64,000 bases of DNA from JAXLVB01 sp046329195 (GTDB lineage: Bacteria > Bacteroidota > Bacteroidia > Cytophagales > Spirosomataceae), in NCBI GenBank assembly GCA_046329195.1, contig JAXLVB010000001.1:1054001-1118000 (forward strand), given 5' to 3'. The notes beneath the pieces were generated by a model. That model saw only the letters and a program-made list of their open reading frames with translations, made no database searches and was not told the origin of the DNA. Of this stretch, positions 45,438 to 55,400 are shown piece after piece. The translations under genes and the position numbers were made by a program. Numbering within the stretch: the first letter of the stretch is position 1; each line of letters starts with the position of its first letter.

Positions 45438-45737
45438 ATGCGAAAGAGCAGATTCAACGAGAGCCAGCGCAGAGCCATACTAGACAGCTACCTGAAAGGA
45501 GCCAAGACAGTAGAGGCTCTGTGCGAAGAACACCAAATAAGCCCAGCCACGTTCTACAAGTGGAAGAACGAGGCAGAGACGGAACAGCAGGAGGACAAGC
45601 GCCGACTCAAGGAACTCGAACAGGAAAACCTCCGCCTCAAAAAGATGTACGCCGAGCTGCAACTCAAGCACGAGGTGGTCAGCGAGGCGGTGGAGTTCCT
45701 AAAAAAGAAGCAGGCCCAGCAGCAAAGGTGGAACTGA
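45438..45737 (+). CDS. IS3-family transposase OrfA
   Basis: 99 residues. Residues 1-50 form the HTH (RFNESQRRAILDSYLKGAKT, then ISPATFYKWKNEAE) that binds the terminal repeats; residues 52-90 form a leucine-zipper-like coil (LKELEQENLRLKKMYAELQL) for multimerisation. It ends past the frameshift site. Confidence 0.9.
   Translation: MRKSRFNESQRRAILDSYLKGAKTVEALCEEHQISPATFYKWKNEAETEQQEDKRRLKELEQENLRLKKMYAELQLKHEVVSEAVEFLKKKQAQQQRWN
45701..45707 (+). promoter_or_regulatory. Programmed -1 frameshift heptamer
   Basis: A-AAA-AAG in the OrfA frame (codons CTA AAA AAG) is the classic X-XXY-YYZ slippery site of IS3 elements. A -1 slip joins OrfA residues ...FLKK to OrfB EAGPAAK..., giving the active OrfAB transposase. 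Confidence 0.8.
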
Positions 45738-46582
45738 TGGGTCATGTACAGGGTAAACAGGCCGGGTTGAGCAAACGCCGCATCTGCCAGTGGCTGCGCC
45801 TGAGACGCTCGACAGCGTATGAGCAGAAAGAGCGCAAATCGACGGCCATGACCACCGATTGGGCCACCCATTGGGTGGAAAGGATGAAGCAGATTAGGCG
45901 GGAACACCCGGCATGGGGCTTCCGCCTGATGTTGGCCTACCTGAAGAACCAAGGCGAAGGAATCGGCAGGCACCGTGCATACCGGCTTTATCAGAGCGCA
46001 AGACTAAGCCTGCACAGGAACCCAAAAAAGCCCCGCATCAAGCGGGTCTTCGAGGGTTTGCTACCGCCAGAGAAAATCAACGAAGGCTGGGCGATGGACT
46101 TCCTGAGCGAGTGGGTGATGGGGGACAAACAGCAGAGCGTGCGAATCATAAACGTGGTGGACGAGTGCTCGAGAAAAGACCTCTGGGTGGAGGCAGCTGC
46201 CAGCATCACCGCCCCCAAACTGGTGGAAACCCTCGACAGGATTGGCCAAATCAGGGGTTTCCCCCGCTATGTCCGCTGCGACAACGGCCCGGAATTCATC
46301 AGCCAAGCGCTTGCTGGGTGGGCAGCGGCCAGGGGTGTTGAAATCAAGTTCATCCAACCGGGTAAGCCGACCCAGAACGGAATCATCGAACGCCTCAACG
46401 GAACGCTTCGGAAGGAGTGCCTGAACTTGAATTGGTTCTATTCTCTCGAGGAAATCAACGACCTGTTGACAACATGGCACAGCAACTATAATTTTCTAAG
46501 GCCACATTCCTGCTTGAAATATCAAACACCTGCTAACTTTGAAAAACTAAATCAGAATCTCTACTTTAAACTGGTACCGTAA
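45707..46582 (+). CDS. IS3-family transposase OrfB (DDE integrase core)
   Basis: About 291 residues in the -1 frame, joined to OrfA by frameshifting. HTH_21-like HRAYRLYQSARLSLHR is followed by the rve core with catalytic D in WAMDFLSEWV, D in RCDNGPEFISQA and E in QNGIIERLNGTLRKEC. It ends NFLRPHSCLKYQTPANF as family members do. Intact and probably active. Confidence 0.92.
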   Translation, partial: EAGPAAKVELMGHVQGKQAGLSKRRICQWLRLRRSTAYEQKERKSTAMTTDWATHWVERMKQIRREHPAWGFRLMLAYLKNQGEGIGRHRAYRLYQSARLSLHRNPKKPRIKRVFEGLLPPEKINEGWAMDFLSEWVMGDKQQSVRIINVVDECSRKDLWVEAAASITAPKLVETLDRIGQIRGFPRYVRCDNGPEFISQALAGWAAARGVEIKFIQPGKPTQNGIIERLNGTLRKECLNLNWFYSLEEINDLLTTWHSNYNFLRPHSCLKYQTPANFEKLNQNLYFKLVP

Positions 46583-46600
46583 GACAGGGGGCAGGACATT

Positions 46601-49276
46601 ATACCCCATGATTATTTTGTTTTTCCTTTATATACCGCAAGTCAAGCTGTTCATCAAACTGAATGCATCCCATACCAAACAACCAGACATGCAAACAATA
46701 GGCAAGTAAGCATTTATTCTCCTGTTCTGGGGGTCATATATATAAAGACGCTTTCTCTGATTACAAAAAAGAAGGAATATGATGAGTCTACGGAATCAAT
46801 TGCGGGTTTTCAACTTACAAAAGAAACTGTAAAGCTATTTGCAGAAAAAATAATACAAGATGATTATTTAAAAAAGGTAGTAAAAAAAGACTTAGAACCA
46901 CATGCCCTTCAAGCCGCAGTAGCCCAAATCTTTGCCCGTAATTTTGCTCATAACATTGGTAGCCATGTGGCCATACGAGCTACTAACAAAGCTGTAAAAG
47001 AACGCATAAAAGTATTGTATGGAGTTGAGGTTAGAGAACAACAAAAAGAAGACGATCTTACGGACTGGCTCGACTATGCGAGCGGAGTCATGGATATGTA
47101 TGAGGTAATCCGTAACGAGTTTTTGGCTGAATATCGCTTACCTGCCAAAAACAGGATGTTTTATAAGGACATTATTTTACCTTTCTGCACCAATACTCTA
47201 CTCACTGATAACATCGCTGCTGGCGAGGATATAAAATACAAAAACGAAAATCATAATCACCTAAAAATAAAGGTCTTTCACAAGGGAGAACTTAAAGCCA
47301 CTTATGAAAACTTAGTTGCATACGGCAATAACAATGATACCTGCGTTTCGTATCCAGACAATTTCCCATATTTAGTCAAAACAAAAAACCTTAATGTTGA
47401 CCTTGATACCGCCTTCAATTCAAAAAAAATTGAAGGAGAAGACATTGAAGTCTGCATTGCCAGTGAGCACTCTATTTACAGCATTTTAGAGAACTTTATT
47501 CGCAATTCTGCTAAACACAACAAAAAAGAATTTGAACAGAATAATAGCAAAAATCTGGAAATCTTTGTCAAGATAACAGAACATAAAGACGATTACTATT
47601 ACTGCTACCTCTATGACAACGTATCGAGGGTAACGAAGAAGAGTCTCCAAGGCTTTGAAAAGAGGCTATCAGAGGATTTTTTTGATGGTCAAGGACAGCT
47701 AATAAAGGCAAATTTGGGTATTGCAGACATGAAAATAAATGCTCATCTTTTGCAATCAGCAGCAGATATTAGCAAAGAAAACTTACGCTCAGCCTTAGAG
47801 ATATTGGCTTGCGATTGCCCTATTGAGAATGATCCAACTGACTGGAAAGAACTAAATGCGTTTCTTTCTACCATTCCAGATGCCAAAAAGGAAGAAATAG
47901 ATTCCCAAACAAAAAAATATCGCTTTGCCTACCGATTTAAGTTATCAAAACCTAAAAAAGTAGTTTGGATTGGTAATAATCAGGATGCCGCCCAATGGAA
48001 TAAGATAGGAATAACCCTATACAAGGAAGTAAAAGATTTTACTAATCAAGACAGCAACAGATTAGCAGCCTATCAATTTGCAATTTTGGAAACAGAAGCA
48101 GTAAAAGATTTAGACGAGCAAACCTTAGAACAATTATTACTCAAATTACCTTTCCGAGTATTATTGAATTGTACTGCTTTGGAGGATCCCAACAACTCAG
48201 CATTAAAAACCTTATCCGAAAACCGCCGCATCCAAATAGTAGAAAACAAAGTAACGCTGCCCCATAGCCCAGAAAATAGCTTTGAATTAGTACAGAATTG
48301 CTGGGAGCAGTGGCTTAAACGGTGGTTAACCATGAGCGAAAAGGGCGTAGGAAAAGCAAAAGCGCATCTGTATATTTACTTGGAAGATAGCAAACCTATC
48401 ACTGAATGGAAAAAGACAGTCTTTAACAATAATTTATTTGAAGTTAGCTTTTTGTCCCCCTCCCCCAACCATTCTTATACAAGAACTGGCACCGAAAGCA
48501 ATGAATTTATTGTTTTCTATGATCATCACGGGTATGGATTTGAGAAATGCTCAGGGTTAAGTCTTTCCAACTCATTAAGTGATGGAAGTTATTTTCAGTT
48601 TGATAAAGCATCAGAAGACTATGTTACCTTTTTTTATCCACCAGACAATGAAAATCACAAAAAGCAAATTTTGTTTGAGGCCATAGAAGCTGGATTGATG
48701 AATATTGCGATATTAGACGAACGCCTTGTGGATATACTTAAAGTCACAGAAGATCCTAACATTACGAAAATCCACAAAGACAATGGTTTCTTTTCAAAGG
48801 AACAAAATGTCGGAAATCACGCTGACTTGTTAAATATTGGAAAGACTTTTTTTATTACGAGTATCAAAGAATTGAAAGTTATAGATGAACACAAACCCTC
48901 CACTACGGTAACACAAAACGAGGAGCAGGTAGAGGTAGAATCCCTCACTACGGCGACACAAAACTTGATACTTACCCAAAACAAGGGGCAGATAGAGGTA
49001 GGTATCGAATACCCAAATCATTTAAACAATCAAAGGTTGAAGTTTGATGGTTTAATTATCCACCGAACCTACCTCAGCAAATTGTTGCCTGATGCAAATG
49101 ACAAAAAGACTGAATGGATGAAAGCATTAAATGCACAATTTAAGCAGGTTGTCGTAATTTCGGGCGGAGGATACCCTCATTCCTTAAATTTTAACGTACA
49201 CTATCAGCCGTTTAGTAGCGTTCAACGCAACTTTGCCAAATACCAAAGTAAAATGTCACTCATTAAACTATTTTGA
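46601..49276 (+). pseudogene. 3' part of the IS-interrupted gene: histidine-kinase-like ATPase protein
   Basis: About 891 open codons from the IS edge; the first possible independent start is a GTG at 46967. A kinase-like H-box ARNFAHNIGSHV (46938-46972) is followed by the GHKL N-box ENFIRNSAKHNKKEF (47484-47528) and a G-box-like LGIADMKINAHLL. This is the layout of a histidine-kinase-type ATPase in which the N-box asparagine binds Mg-ATP. The C-terminal 400 residues hold no known domain but end with FDGLIIHRTYLS and VVISGGGYP. If translated from the GTG the H-box would be lost, so kinase activity is probably gone. Confidence 0.75.
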
Positions 49277-49277
49277 T

Positions 49278-49865
49278 ATGAAAACCATCATAATCGCAAC
49301 AAATCATCGTGACGAGCTTAAAAATTTTAATATTATAGCATCCACAATGTGGGGTGTATCAAATAATCAAGAGCAACAAATCATTGCAATTTATATTGCT
49401 AGGGAATCTGCAATAGACCATAACGTAGAGCCTTATCTCAAATTAGTACAAGGGGATGCAATTTTATTATACCATAATACCAATTATACAAGACTAAAAA
49501 ATATACCGCAAGACATTATCGACCATGATTGTGGAACGGGTGGCAACAAACCTAAAACAAAAAATCGTGAGCAATACGAAGAACTCATCAACACCCAAAA
49601 TCCCTTAGATGCTTTTGATAAGGCATGGGATTTTTTTTTTCGAGAAGACCCTGATGAAATAAAACTCAACTTCCTCCACGATATTTATGGCGGTAAGTCC
49701 ATCCAAAGTATAGAGAAAGATGCTAAGTATAAAGAATTGATAGCCTCACTCAATGGTGCTTTTGATACTTTCAAAAGTGAGCTTGGTAATAGCGATACAT
49801 ATATTAATAAAGACCATATCAAAGCATTAACCACCCTTCGTGATGCCGTATTGCCAGAAAAATAG
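49278..49865 (+). CDS. Unknown protein of the receiver operon
   Basis: 195 residues from the ATG at 49278, one base after the preceding stop codon. It opens like an alpha/beta fold (MKTIIIATNHRDELKNFNII) and has a conserved-looking IDHDCGTGGNKPKTKN (about 83-98) and a helical C-terminus. The His-Asp-Cys-Gly turn could be catalytic or structural; no family is recognised. Translationally coupled to the kinase-like gene. Confidence 0.55.
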   Translation: MKTIIIATNHRDELKNFNIIASTMWGVSNNQEQQIIAIYIARESAIDHNVEPYLKLVQGDAILLYHNTNYTRLKNIPQDIIDHDCGTGGNKPKTKNREQYEELINTQNPLDAFDKAWDFFFREDPDEIKLNFLHDIYGGKSIQSIEKDAKYKELIASLNGAFDTFKSELGNSDTYINKDHIKALTTLRDAVLPEK

Positions 49866-49917
49866 CCAATCATCGTAGGTTTTTCTATGCCCATCTCATG
49901 TACCAATTGCCAGCCCA

Positions 49918-50676
49918 ATGAGATTTTTATGCCACCCTGCGCTTGAACAAATACTTGAACAAAGCAAGGTGGCAGAGCAGTACCAACACTCCTCGTTGGG
50001 CACTACCTTTATTTCTTCTTATCTTCCTCAATACCCGGGCGGTGTCCACAGTGGGCTAATCCAAGCCGTCACATTTCGTCTTGCTCATCCTACTGGCCTC
50101 ATCGTCATCTTGTCGTTTCATGCCAAAGAAGCACTAATGTCGCATGATACGCACGGCATTCTTTCCCTGTACGGCACTGAGTTTTTGCGGCTGCCATTTT
50201 CAATAAAACAATTGCATGATGTGTTGGATGCCTATCAGCAAAAAGACAGCGAGGCTCCCTTGCTTATTCCAGAAGGAGCATGGCAGCAGTTTGCTGAGGC
50301 TACTTGCAAAGCCCTACTGACCGAAAAACTACGGGTACTCAACCATGGCAACAAACTTGATTTTGTAAACCACACCACCGGGCCACTCAAATCTGCCTGT
50401 ATAGATGCCTTGTCGCTGCCGTTTATGTACCCAGTGGTACAGGAAGAGTTGCAATACCTACGGTCATTTGTAGCCCAAGACGAAATTGCCGAACTATTGA
50501 GTCTGGCAAACGTAGCCCATCATTCCGACGATACCTTGCTACAAAGGGCAGCTACTTTTGCAGCACAATTACAGCGATTAGTGAACGATGCCAACCAAGA
50601 AACATTAGACCTAAAAAAACTTATATTTGTGATTGACAACGTAAACGAGGCTCTATCACAACTGCAAAACCACTAA
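49918..50676 (+). CDS. Unknown protein with a degenerate receiver-like domain
   Basis: 252 residues. GLIVILSFHAKEALMSHDTH followed by YGTEFLRLPFSIKQLHDVL (about 72-110) looks like the strand-loop-strand end of a receiver fold but lacks the phospho-acceptor aspartate. The rest is helical (RSFVAQDEIAELLSLANVAH). It overlaps the next gene by one base (TAATG), so the two products are probably made in step and may interact. Confidence 0.5.
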   Translation: MRFLCHPALEQILEQSKVAEQYQHSSLGTTFISSYLPQYPGGVHSGLIQAVTFRLAHPTGLIVILSFHAKEALMSHDTHGILSLYGTEFLRLPFSIKQLHDVLDAYQQKDSEAPLLIPEGAWQQFAEATCKALLTEKLRVLNHGNKLDFVNHTTGPLKSACIDALSLPFMYPVVQEELQYLRSFVAQDEIAELLSLANVAHHSDDTLLQRAATFAAQLQRLVNDANQETLDLKKLIFVIDNVNEALSQLQNH

Positions 50677-53369
50677 TGCAAGTACCCACCTACAACGTAT
50701 TATTTATTGACGACCACCATCACCGCTATTTGCCTGGCTTTCAACCCGTAGCGGCAACAATGGGCATTGAGCTATACGCCACCCATAGCGCATCGGATGG
50801 GCTTGATTTTTTGGCGGACTACGCCCCCATCATCAACGCCGTCATCTTAGACCTTCGCTTCCCAGAAGGCGAGATGCAAGGCATAAAAGCGCTCCAAGAA
50901 ATCAAGCGCAAGTACGAGTACCTACCCGTGGTAATCCTTACCGAGAGTGATTCGGCAGAAGCCATCAGCTTAGTAGTAACCTGCATGAAAGAAGGGGCGT
51001 ACAACTATGTAGGCAAAGGAAAAGGAGCCGTTTATCTGTTTCAGGTAGTAGAAACGGCCATCCAACAGCAGCAAGTGCAGCTACGGTTGCGCTCAAAAAG
51101 CACCCCGCCCGAGACAGAGCCACAGTTTACCACCCTAACCCAACGCTGCCTCTACGGTACATTTACCGAGCGAACAATGTTTGGCTTTGAGTTGGTGTCT
51201 ATCAACAAACCAAGCAGCCATTCCGAAGCAGCTCAATTGCACAAAGCAGCCCTGCGATGGCACGAAAACCTACTCAAATCCATTAGCTATATCTACCGAG
51301 ACGAAATACAACTCAACCTAAAATACCAGACAGAAGGCAATAAAGTACGCTGTCGCCTTATTTTTACGGTATATGCCGAAGATGAAGCAAGTACCATCCG
51401 ACGAGTCAATAACCTCCAACACGACATAACTACGTTTTTTGCTACCGCAACTATTGACACCATACAACCCTATTTTTTTGAACCCATTCAAGACAAAGCG
51501 TTTTTGAGTAGGGTTCATGAGTTACCTTCCCAGTATCAATACACTGTATTTTACCGTAAGCCCATCAAAGTTAAAACTACGCAAAGCATTGGGTTCAACT
51601 CGTACAGCAAAACAACAAAAAACGACGATTACCAACCCGATGAGGTATTCCCGCCTGCCGACAAATCTACTTTTGATCCCGAACTGTTCCGAGCCTTGCT
51701 CAATCAAAAAGAAGATACCGAAATAGACGTTCAACTAATACCGAAACGACTGCTCAAACAAGAAATAGACTTGATAAGACAGGTGGTCACTAATCCATCT
51801 TCTATTCGAGCTAGTAACTTAACCCAAGACGAACACCTGCAATTAGTAACACATCTTCAAAAATTGATAGCAGCCAATGACCACACGTTTATGGTTAGCG
51901 TGGTCTTGAAAAGTGCGGAGGCGTATGGAGGGCAGCATTTAAAAACAGGTATTTTTAATTACTTTTTCTCCCAGCCCGATGTCGTCTATTCAGCTCGTAA
52001 GCCAGAAGCCCTCTGGCGATACAGCACGGTTGAAGGCATTCAGAATCAATTGTCTTTCTTTTACGACATCCAAGAGGCGATACAAGCCTTCCACCTGCCC
52101 TTTCCCGAAACCTCAGACTTACACGGTATCAAAATGCAGTCGTATGCGTTTCAGCTACTGCCCGACAACCTGTCCCAGTCGGGTATTGAATTAGGCAGAA
52201 AAAATAAAATAGGTAGTCAACACACCATTCGACTTTCCGAAGATTCATTGGCGAGGCATTTGTACATCACGGGTCAAACAGGCACGGGAAAATCTACCTT
52301 ACTCAAAACCATGATTGCCGATTGCCTAACAAAAAATAAAGGGTTTACGGTAATAGACCCGCACGGCGATTTGTTTGACGATGTCATGAAAATGATTCCG
52401 AAAAACAAACAACAAAAGGTCTTCATTCTTAATACAACCGATGCCAGCAATTCAGTGGCATTAAACCCATTGCACTATGATGAAAAGATGCCACAGGCTA
52501 AGTCGTTGGTTATCAATGAAATGTTGCGTGCTTTTGCCTCTTTGTATAACATGAAAGAAGCCGGTGGCCCTATGTTTGAAACCTATTTCAAAAATAGCCT
52601 ACTACTACTGATGGATGAAGCCGTGCAGGCAAGATTTGGGAAGGGCACCTTATCAGAGGCCTCAAAAATATTCAATAATGATGATTATCGAAGGCAATTA
52701 TTGAATACTTGTGAGAATCAAAGCGTTATTGATTTTTTCAGAACCGCCGAGGCTCAGACGGGAGAGCAAGTATTTGCAAATTTTGCCCTTTACATTACCA
52801 GTAAACTCACTCGTTTTGTAGAGGATTATTACTTAGCTCCATTTCTATCAAGTAAAAAGGCAAACATTGATTTCAGAAAGCTAATAGACGAAGGAAACAT
52901 CTTATTGGTAAAAATGGATAAAGGGCTTATTGGGGCTGACAATACTCGTTTATTGGGGCAAATCGTGTTGAGTAAGCTCTTTATAGCAGGGATGTCAAGA
53001 ACGAACACGAGCATAGAAAAACGAAAACCACATAGCATTTTTGTGGATGAGTTTCAGAATTTTGTAAATGGCGATGTAGGCGATGCACTATCTGAGGTCA
53101 GGAAATACGGGTTAAGTCTTATTTTGGCAAATCAAACCTTAGGGCAATTAAACGACTATTTATTGCAATCGTTATTGGGTAATGTGGGCAGCTTAGTCTT
53201 CTTCCGCCCGGGCATCAATGACTACGAAAAAATAAGGCACTACTTAGAACCCGATTTTAACCGAGAAGATGTACTGAAACTGCCCAATTTCAACTGCATC
53301 GCCCGATTGATGATAGACCACGTCCCCTCAGACCCATTTGTATTTCAAACTAAATTGGATAAGATATGA
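50676..53369 (+). CDS. Receiver domain fused to a HerA/TraD-type ATPase
   Basis: 897 residues. Residues 5-125 form an intact receiver: acidic pair FIDDHHH, phospho-acceptor VILDLRFP, T in VVILTESD and K in YVGKGKG. About 150-520 is a helical and mixed region without a clear family. About 528-895 is a VirD4/TraD/HerA-like pump ATPase: Walker A ITGQTGTGKSTLLKTM (about 529-544), FTVIDPHGDLFDDV, Walker B HSIFVDEFQNFV (about 784-795), LSLILANQTLGQL and LVFFRPGINDYE. Phosphorylation would thus gate a DNA or protein translocase. It overlaps both neighbours. Confidence 0.85.
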   Translation: MQVPTYNVLFIDDHHHRYLPGFQPVAATMGIELYATHSASDGLDFLADYAPIINAVILDLRFPEGEMQGIKALQEIKRKYEYLPVVILTESDSAEAISLVVTCMKEGAYNYVGKGKGAVYLFQVVETAIQQQQVQLRLRSKSTPPETEPQFTTLTQRCLYGTFTERTMFGFELVSINKPSSHSEAAQLHKAALRWHENLLKSISYIYRDEIQLNLKYQTEGNKVRCRLIFTVYAEDEASTIRRVNNLQHDITTFFATATIDTIQPYFFEPIQDKAFLSRVHELPSQYQYTVFYRKPIKVKTTQSIGFNSYSKTTKNDDYQPDEVFPPADKSTFDPELFRALLNQKEDTEIDVQLIPKRLLKQEIDLIRQVVTNPSSIRASNLTQDEHLQLVTHLQKLIAANDHTFMVSVVLKSAEAYGGQHLKTGIFNYFFSQPDVVYSARKPEALWRYSTVEGIQNQLSFFYDIQEAIQAFHLPFPETSDLHGIKMQSYAFQLLPDNLSQSGIELGRKNKIGSQHTIRLSEDSLARHLYITGQTGTGKSTLLKTMIADCLTKNKGFTVIDPHGDLFDDVMKMIPKNKQQKVFILNTTDASNSVALNPLHYDEKMPQAKSLVINEMLRAFASLYNMKEAGGPMFETYFKNSLLLLMDEAVQARFGKGTLSEASKIFNNDDYRRQLLNTCENQSVIDFFRTAEAQTGEQVFANFALYITSKLTRFVEDYYLAPFLSSKKANIDFRKLIDEGNILLVKMDKGLIGADNTRLLGQIVLSKLFIAGMSRTNTSIEKRKPHSIFVDEFQNFVNGDVGDALSEVRKYGLSLILANQTLGQLNDYLLQSLLGNVGSLVFFRPGINDYEKIRHYLEPDFNREDVLKLPNFNCIARLMIDHVPSDPFVFQTKLDKI

Positions 53370-55342
53370 ACGCTATTCTTATTTCTGATATGAAGCTCCT
53401 CAGCTCCTATAATGGAACAGAGGTAGATTTTATGGATACTACCACGATGACCGTCCCACTTGTATTAGATGCGATAGAAAGATTGAGCCCAGAGCTCATT
53501 TTTATCTATTCAGAGTTACTATTAGCAGGGGCTCGGCGAACGGAGTATAAAGGGTTAGAATTATTGAAACACCTACGACTTACCCCCTTATCTAACAATC
53601 TAAATAATGTACCGATTGTTTTCTTTCACTGGCTTCCGATTGAACAGTATATAGAAAATGACATAGAAAACCTCATACTGTTTTCCCCAGGCATTAAGCG
53701 AGTCACTTTGCCTTTTAGGAGCTTGGCATTTGATTGTCCAATGGCACTTACAGAGAGTTTGATTCCATTCCTTTTTAATGAAGACAAAGATGAAAAAATA
53801 AGCGAACATCAATTTAGAAATGAAGTAGCCATTAACCAATTTGAAACACAATCGGTGTTGGGGGAAGTTAATTTAAAGGATGAACCTATTTGGTACAAAA
53901 AATTATACTACAAGCAAGGATATTTCTCGAAATCAATAGATGGAAACAAAACACTAATCAACCAGCAATTAAAGATTTTGTTAGTTGACGATATGGGTGA
54001 TAAGTGGAAACCAGCCCTGTTGAAAATGATGCCCAATGCGACCATAGATGTTTGTAAGACAGTTGTAGAAGCACAGCAAAAAATAAGTAAGCTTCAAAAT
54101 TCAATAATAACCCGCAGAAATATCTTTAATAAAAAAGTAAATGAACTCACGTCATTCAATAACGAAATAGAAGGAAAGCAACAGGAGCGAAGTTCAATTT
54201 TGGTAGAATTAGCCGCAATAAATAATAGGCTAAATACTAATAGGATGGATCTTTCAGATAAAGAAAATAAGGTAATGGACAAAACGCAACAATTCAAAAG
54301 TTTTTTGGCTGAACTTCTTCAAAATAATGGCTTGCTGGAAATACTAATTGATTCTAAAACAGATAACTTAAACACCAAATCAAGACAAGAAGCACTTAAA
54401 CTTAGTACGTTTATTACGGAAATTAGTAATTGGAAAGAAAATATAATTTCGTTTCAAAACTCAATCAAAGAAAATGAGAAGCGTAGGGAAGAGTATGTTA
54501 AAAGAAAAAATGAAATCGAAAATGAATGGACTGATTTGAAAAAAGGGCAAAGTCTTATTTCGACATCGGCAGCCAATTTACTCGAATCGCTATTTACAAA
54601 TGAATATGATTTAATACTATTAGATATGCACCTTACTAAGGAGTCAGAAAGCAAGCAACCAAACGAAATGGATGGTTTTCTGGTGTTACAAGCAATTCAA
54701 GAGGCAGGTTTAAAAATCCCTTCTGCTATATTTTCGGCATCAACCAAGAAAGTGGAGGTACTTCAAGATAAATTTAGGTTTTTGCAAAAGCATCAATTTA
54801 TAAAAGGAATCACACCCATTCAGAAATTTTGTGAAATCATTAAAAAATTGGAAACAGAGTCTGCCACCAATCGTTTGTTAGCAATTATTGACGAGATTAT
54901 GGTTTATCCCATCTTTAAGTGTAGAGAATACGAGGCGTATGATTCACCAAATTATCAAACAATTAAGATTAATTCAAGGAATGAGATTGAGAGTAAACTG
55001 AAAATAGCAAAAGAGATGCTTAGGGCTTATTCTTCAACTAATAACAAAGACTATCTAAAAAATATAGTTCAAGGATTGGGTGATATTTTAAGAGATGCAA
55101 GATATAAAGTAGAATCAGGTGCTTATAAGAGAGATAGAAGCCTGTTTTATAACCCTAATTTAGCTAACAACAGAATTGATAGCAGAAGTGTAGAGTTGAG
55201 TTCTTTGAGAAATATAATAACACACGGGCCAAAGGACACAAAGGAAACGATTGTCTATGAAGAATGGTGTAGAAAATTAGATTTAAATGAAGTAGAAAAA
55301 CATTTAATAACCATTTATTCCGGGCTAATTTTTGATATGTAA
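53366..55342 (+). CDS. Protein with a receiver domain split by a coiled coil
   Basis: 658 residues. The N-terminus (1-130) is a degenerate receiver-like domain ending FSPGIKRVTLPFRSL. About 203-460 is a second receiver in two pieces: KILLVDDMGDKW with IDVCKTVVEAQQKI, then a coiled coil of about 160 residues (240-400), then YDLILLDMHLTKE (phospho-acceptor Asp near 418), IFSASTKK and HQFIKG. The key residues are all present, so the domain could still be phosphorylated and bend the coil. The C-terminal 170 residues are helical, ending SLRNIITHGPKD. Last gene of the operon. Confidence 0.75.
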   Translation: MNAILISDMKLLSSYNGTEVDFMDTTTMTVPLVLDAIERLSPELIFIYSELLLAGARRTEYKGLELLKHLRLTPLSNNLNNVPIVFFHWLPIEQYIENDIENLILFSPGIKRVTLPFRSLAFDCPMALTESLIPFLFNEDKDEKISEHQFRNEVAINQFETQSVLGEVNLKDEPIWYKKLYYKQGYFSKSIDGNKTLINQQLKILLVDDMGDKWKPALLKMMPNATIDVCKTVVEAQQKISKLQNSIITRRNIFNKKVNELTSFNNEIEGKQQERSSILVELAAINNRLNTNRMDLSDKENKVMDKTQQFKSFLAELLQNNGLLEILIDSKTDNLNTKSRQEALKLSTFITEISNWKENIISFQNSIKENEKRREEYVKRKNEIENEWTDLKKGQSLISTSAANLLESLFTNEYDLILLDMHLTKESESKQPNEMDGFLVLQAIQEAGLKIPSAIFSASTKKVEVLQDKFRFLQKHQFIKGITPIQKFCEIIKKLETESATNRLLAIIDEIMVYPIFKCREYEAYDSPNYQTIKINSRNEIESKLKIAKEMLRAYSSTNNKDYLKNIVQGLGDILRDARYKVESGAYKRDRSLFYNPNLANNRIDSRSVELSSLRNIITHGPKDTKETIVYEEWCRKLDLNEVEKHLITIYSGLIFDM

Positions 55343-55400
55343 TCTACTCATTATAAAATGGCGTGAAAGAGTACCACTTAGCCTTTCAAAGTTTTTTTAA

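Larger units (their letters stand above)
45356..46598 (+). mobile_element. IS3-family insertion sequence
   Basis: 1243 bp with terminal inverted repeats TGTCCTGCCCCC (45356-45367) and its complement (46587-46598), ending in the usual TG...CA. Two overlapping frames encode an OrfA with HTH and an OrfB with a DDE integrase core. It is clearly more GC-rich than its surroundings, a sign of recent arrival. No matching target-site duplication is seen: the left flank ends GACTC and the right begins TTATA. Confidence 0.93.

Noticed and set aside
45356..46598. IS element as a native part of the ABC/receiver operon
   Set aside because: It has clear terminal inverted repeats, markedly higher GC, and interrupts an otherwise continuous pair of open frames.
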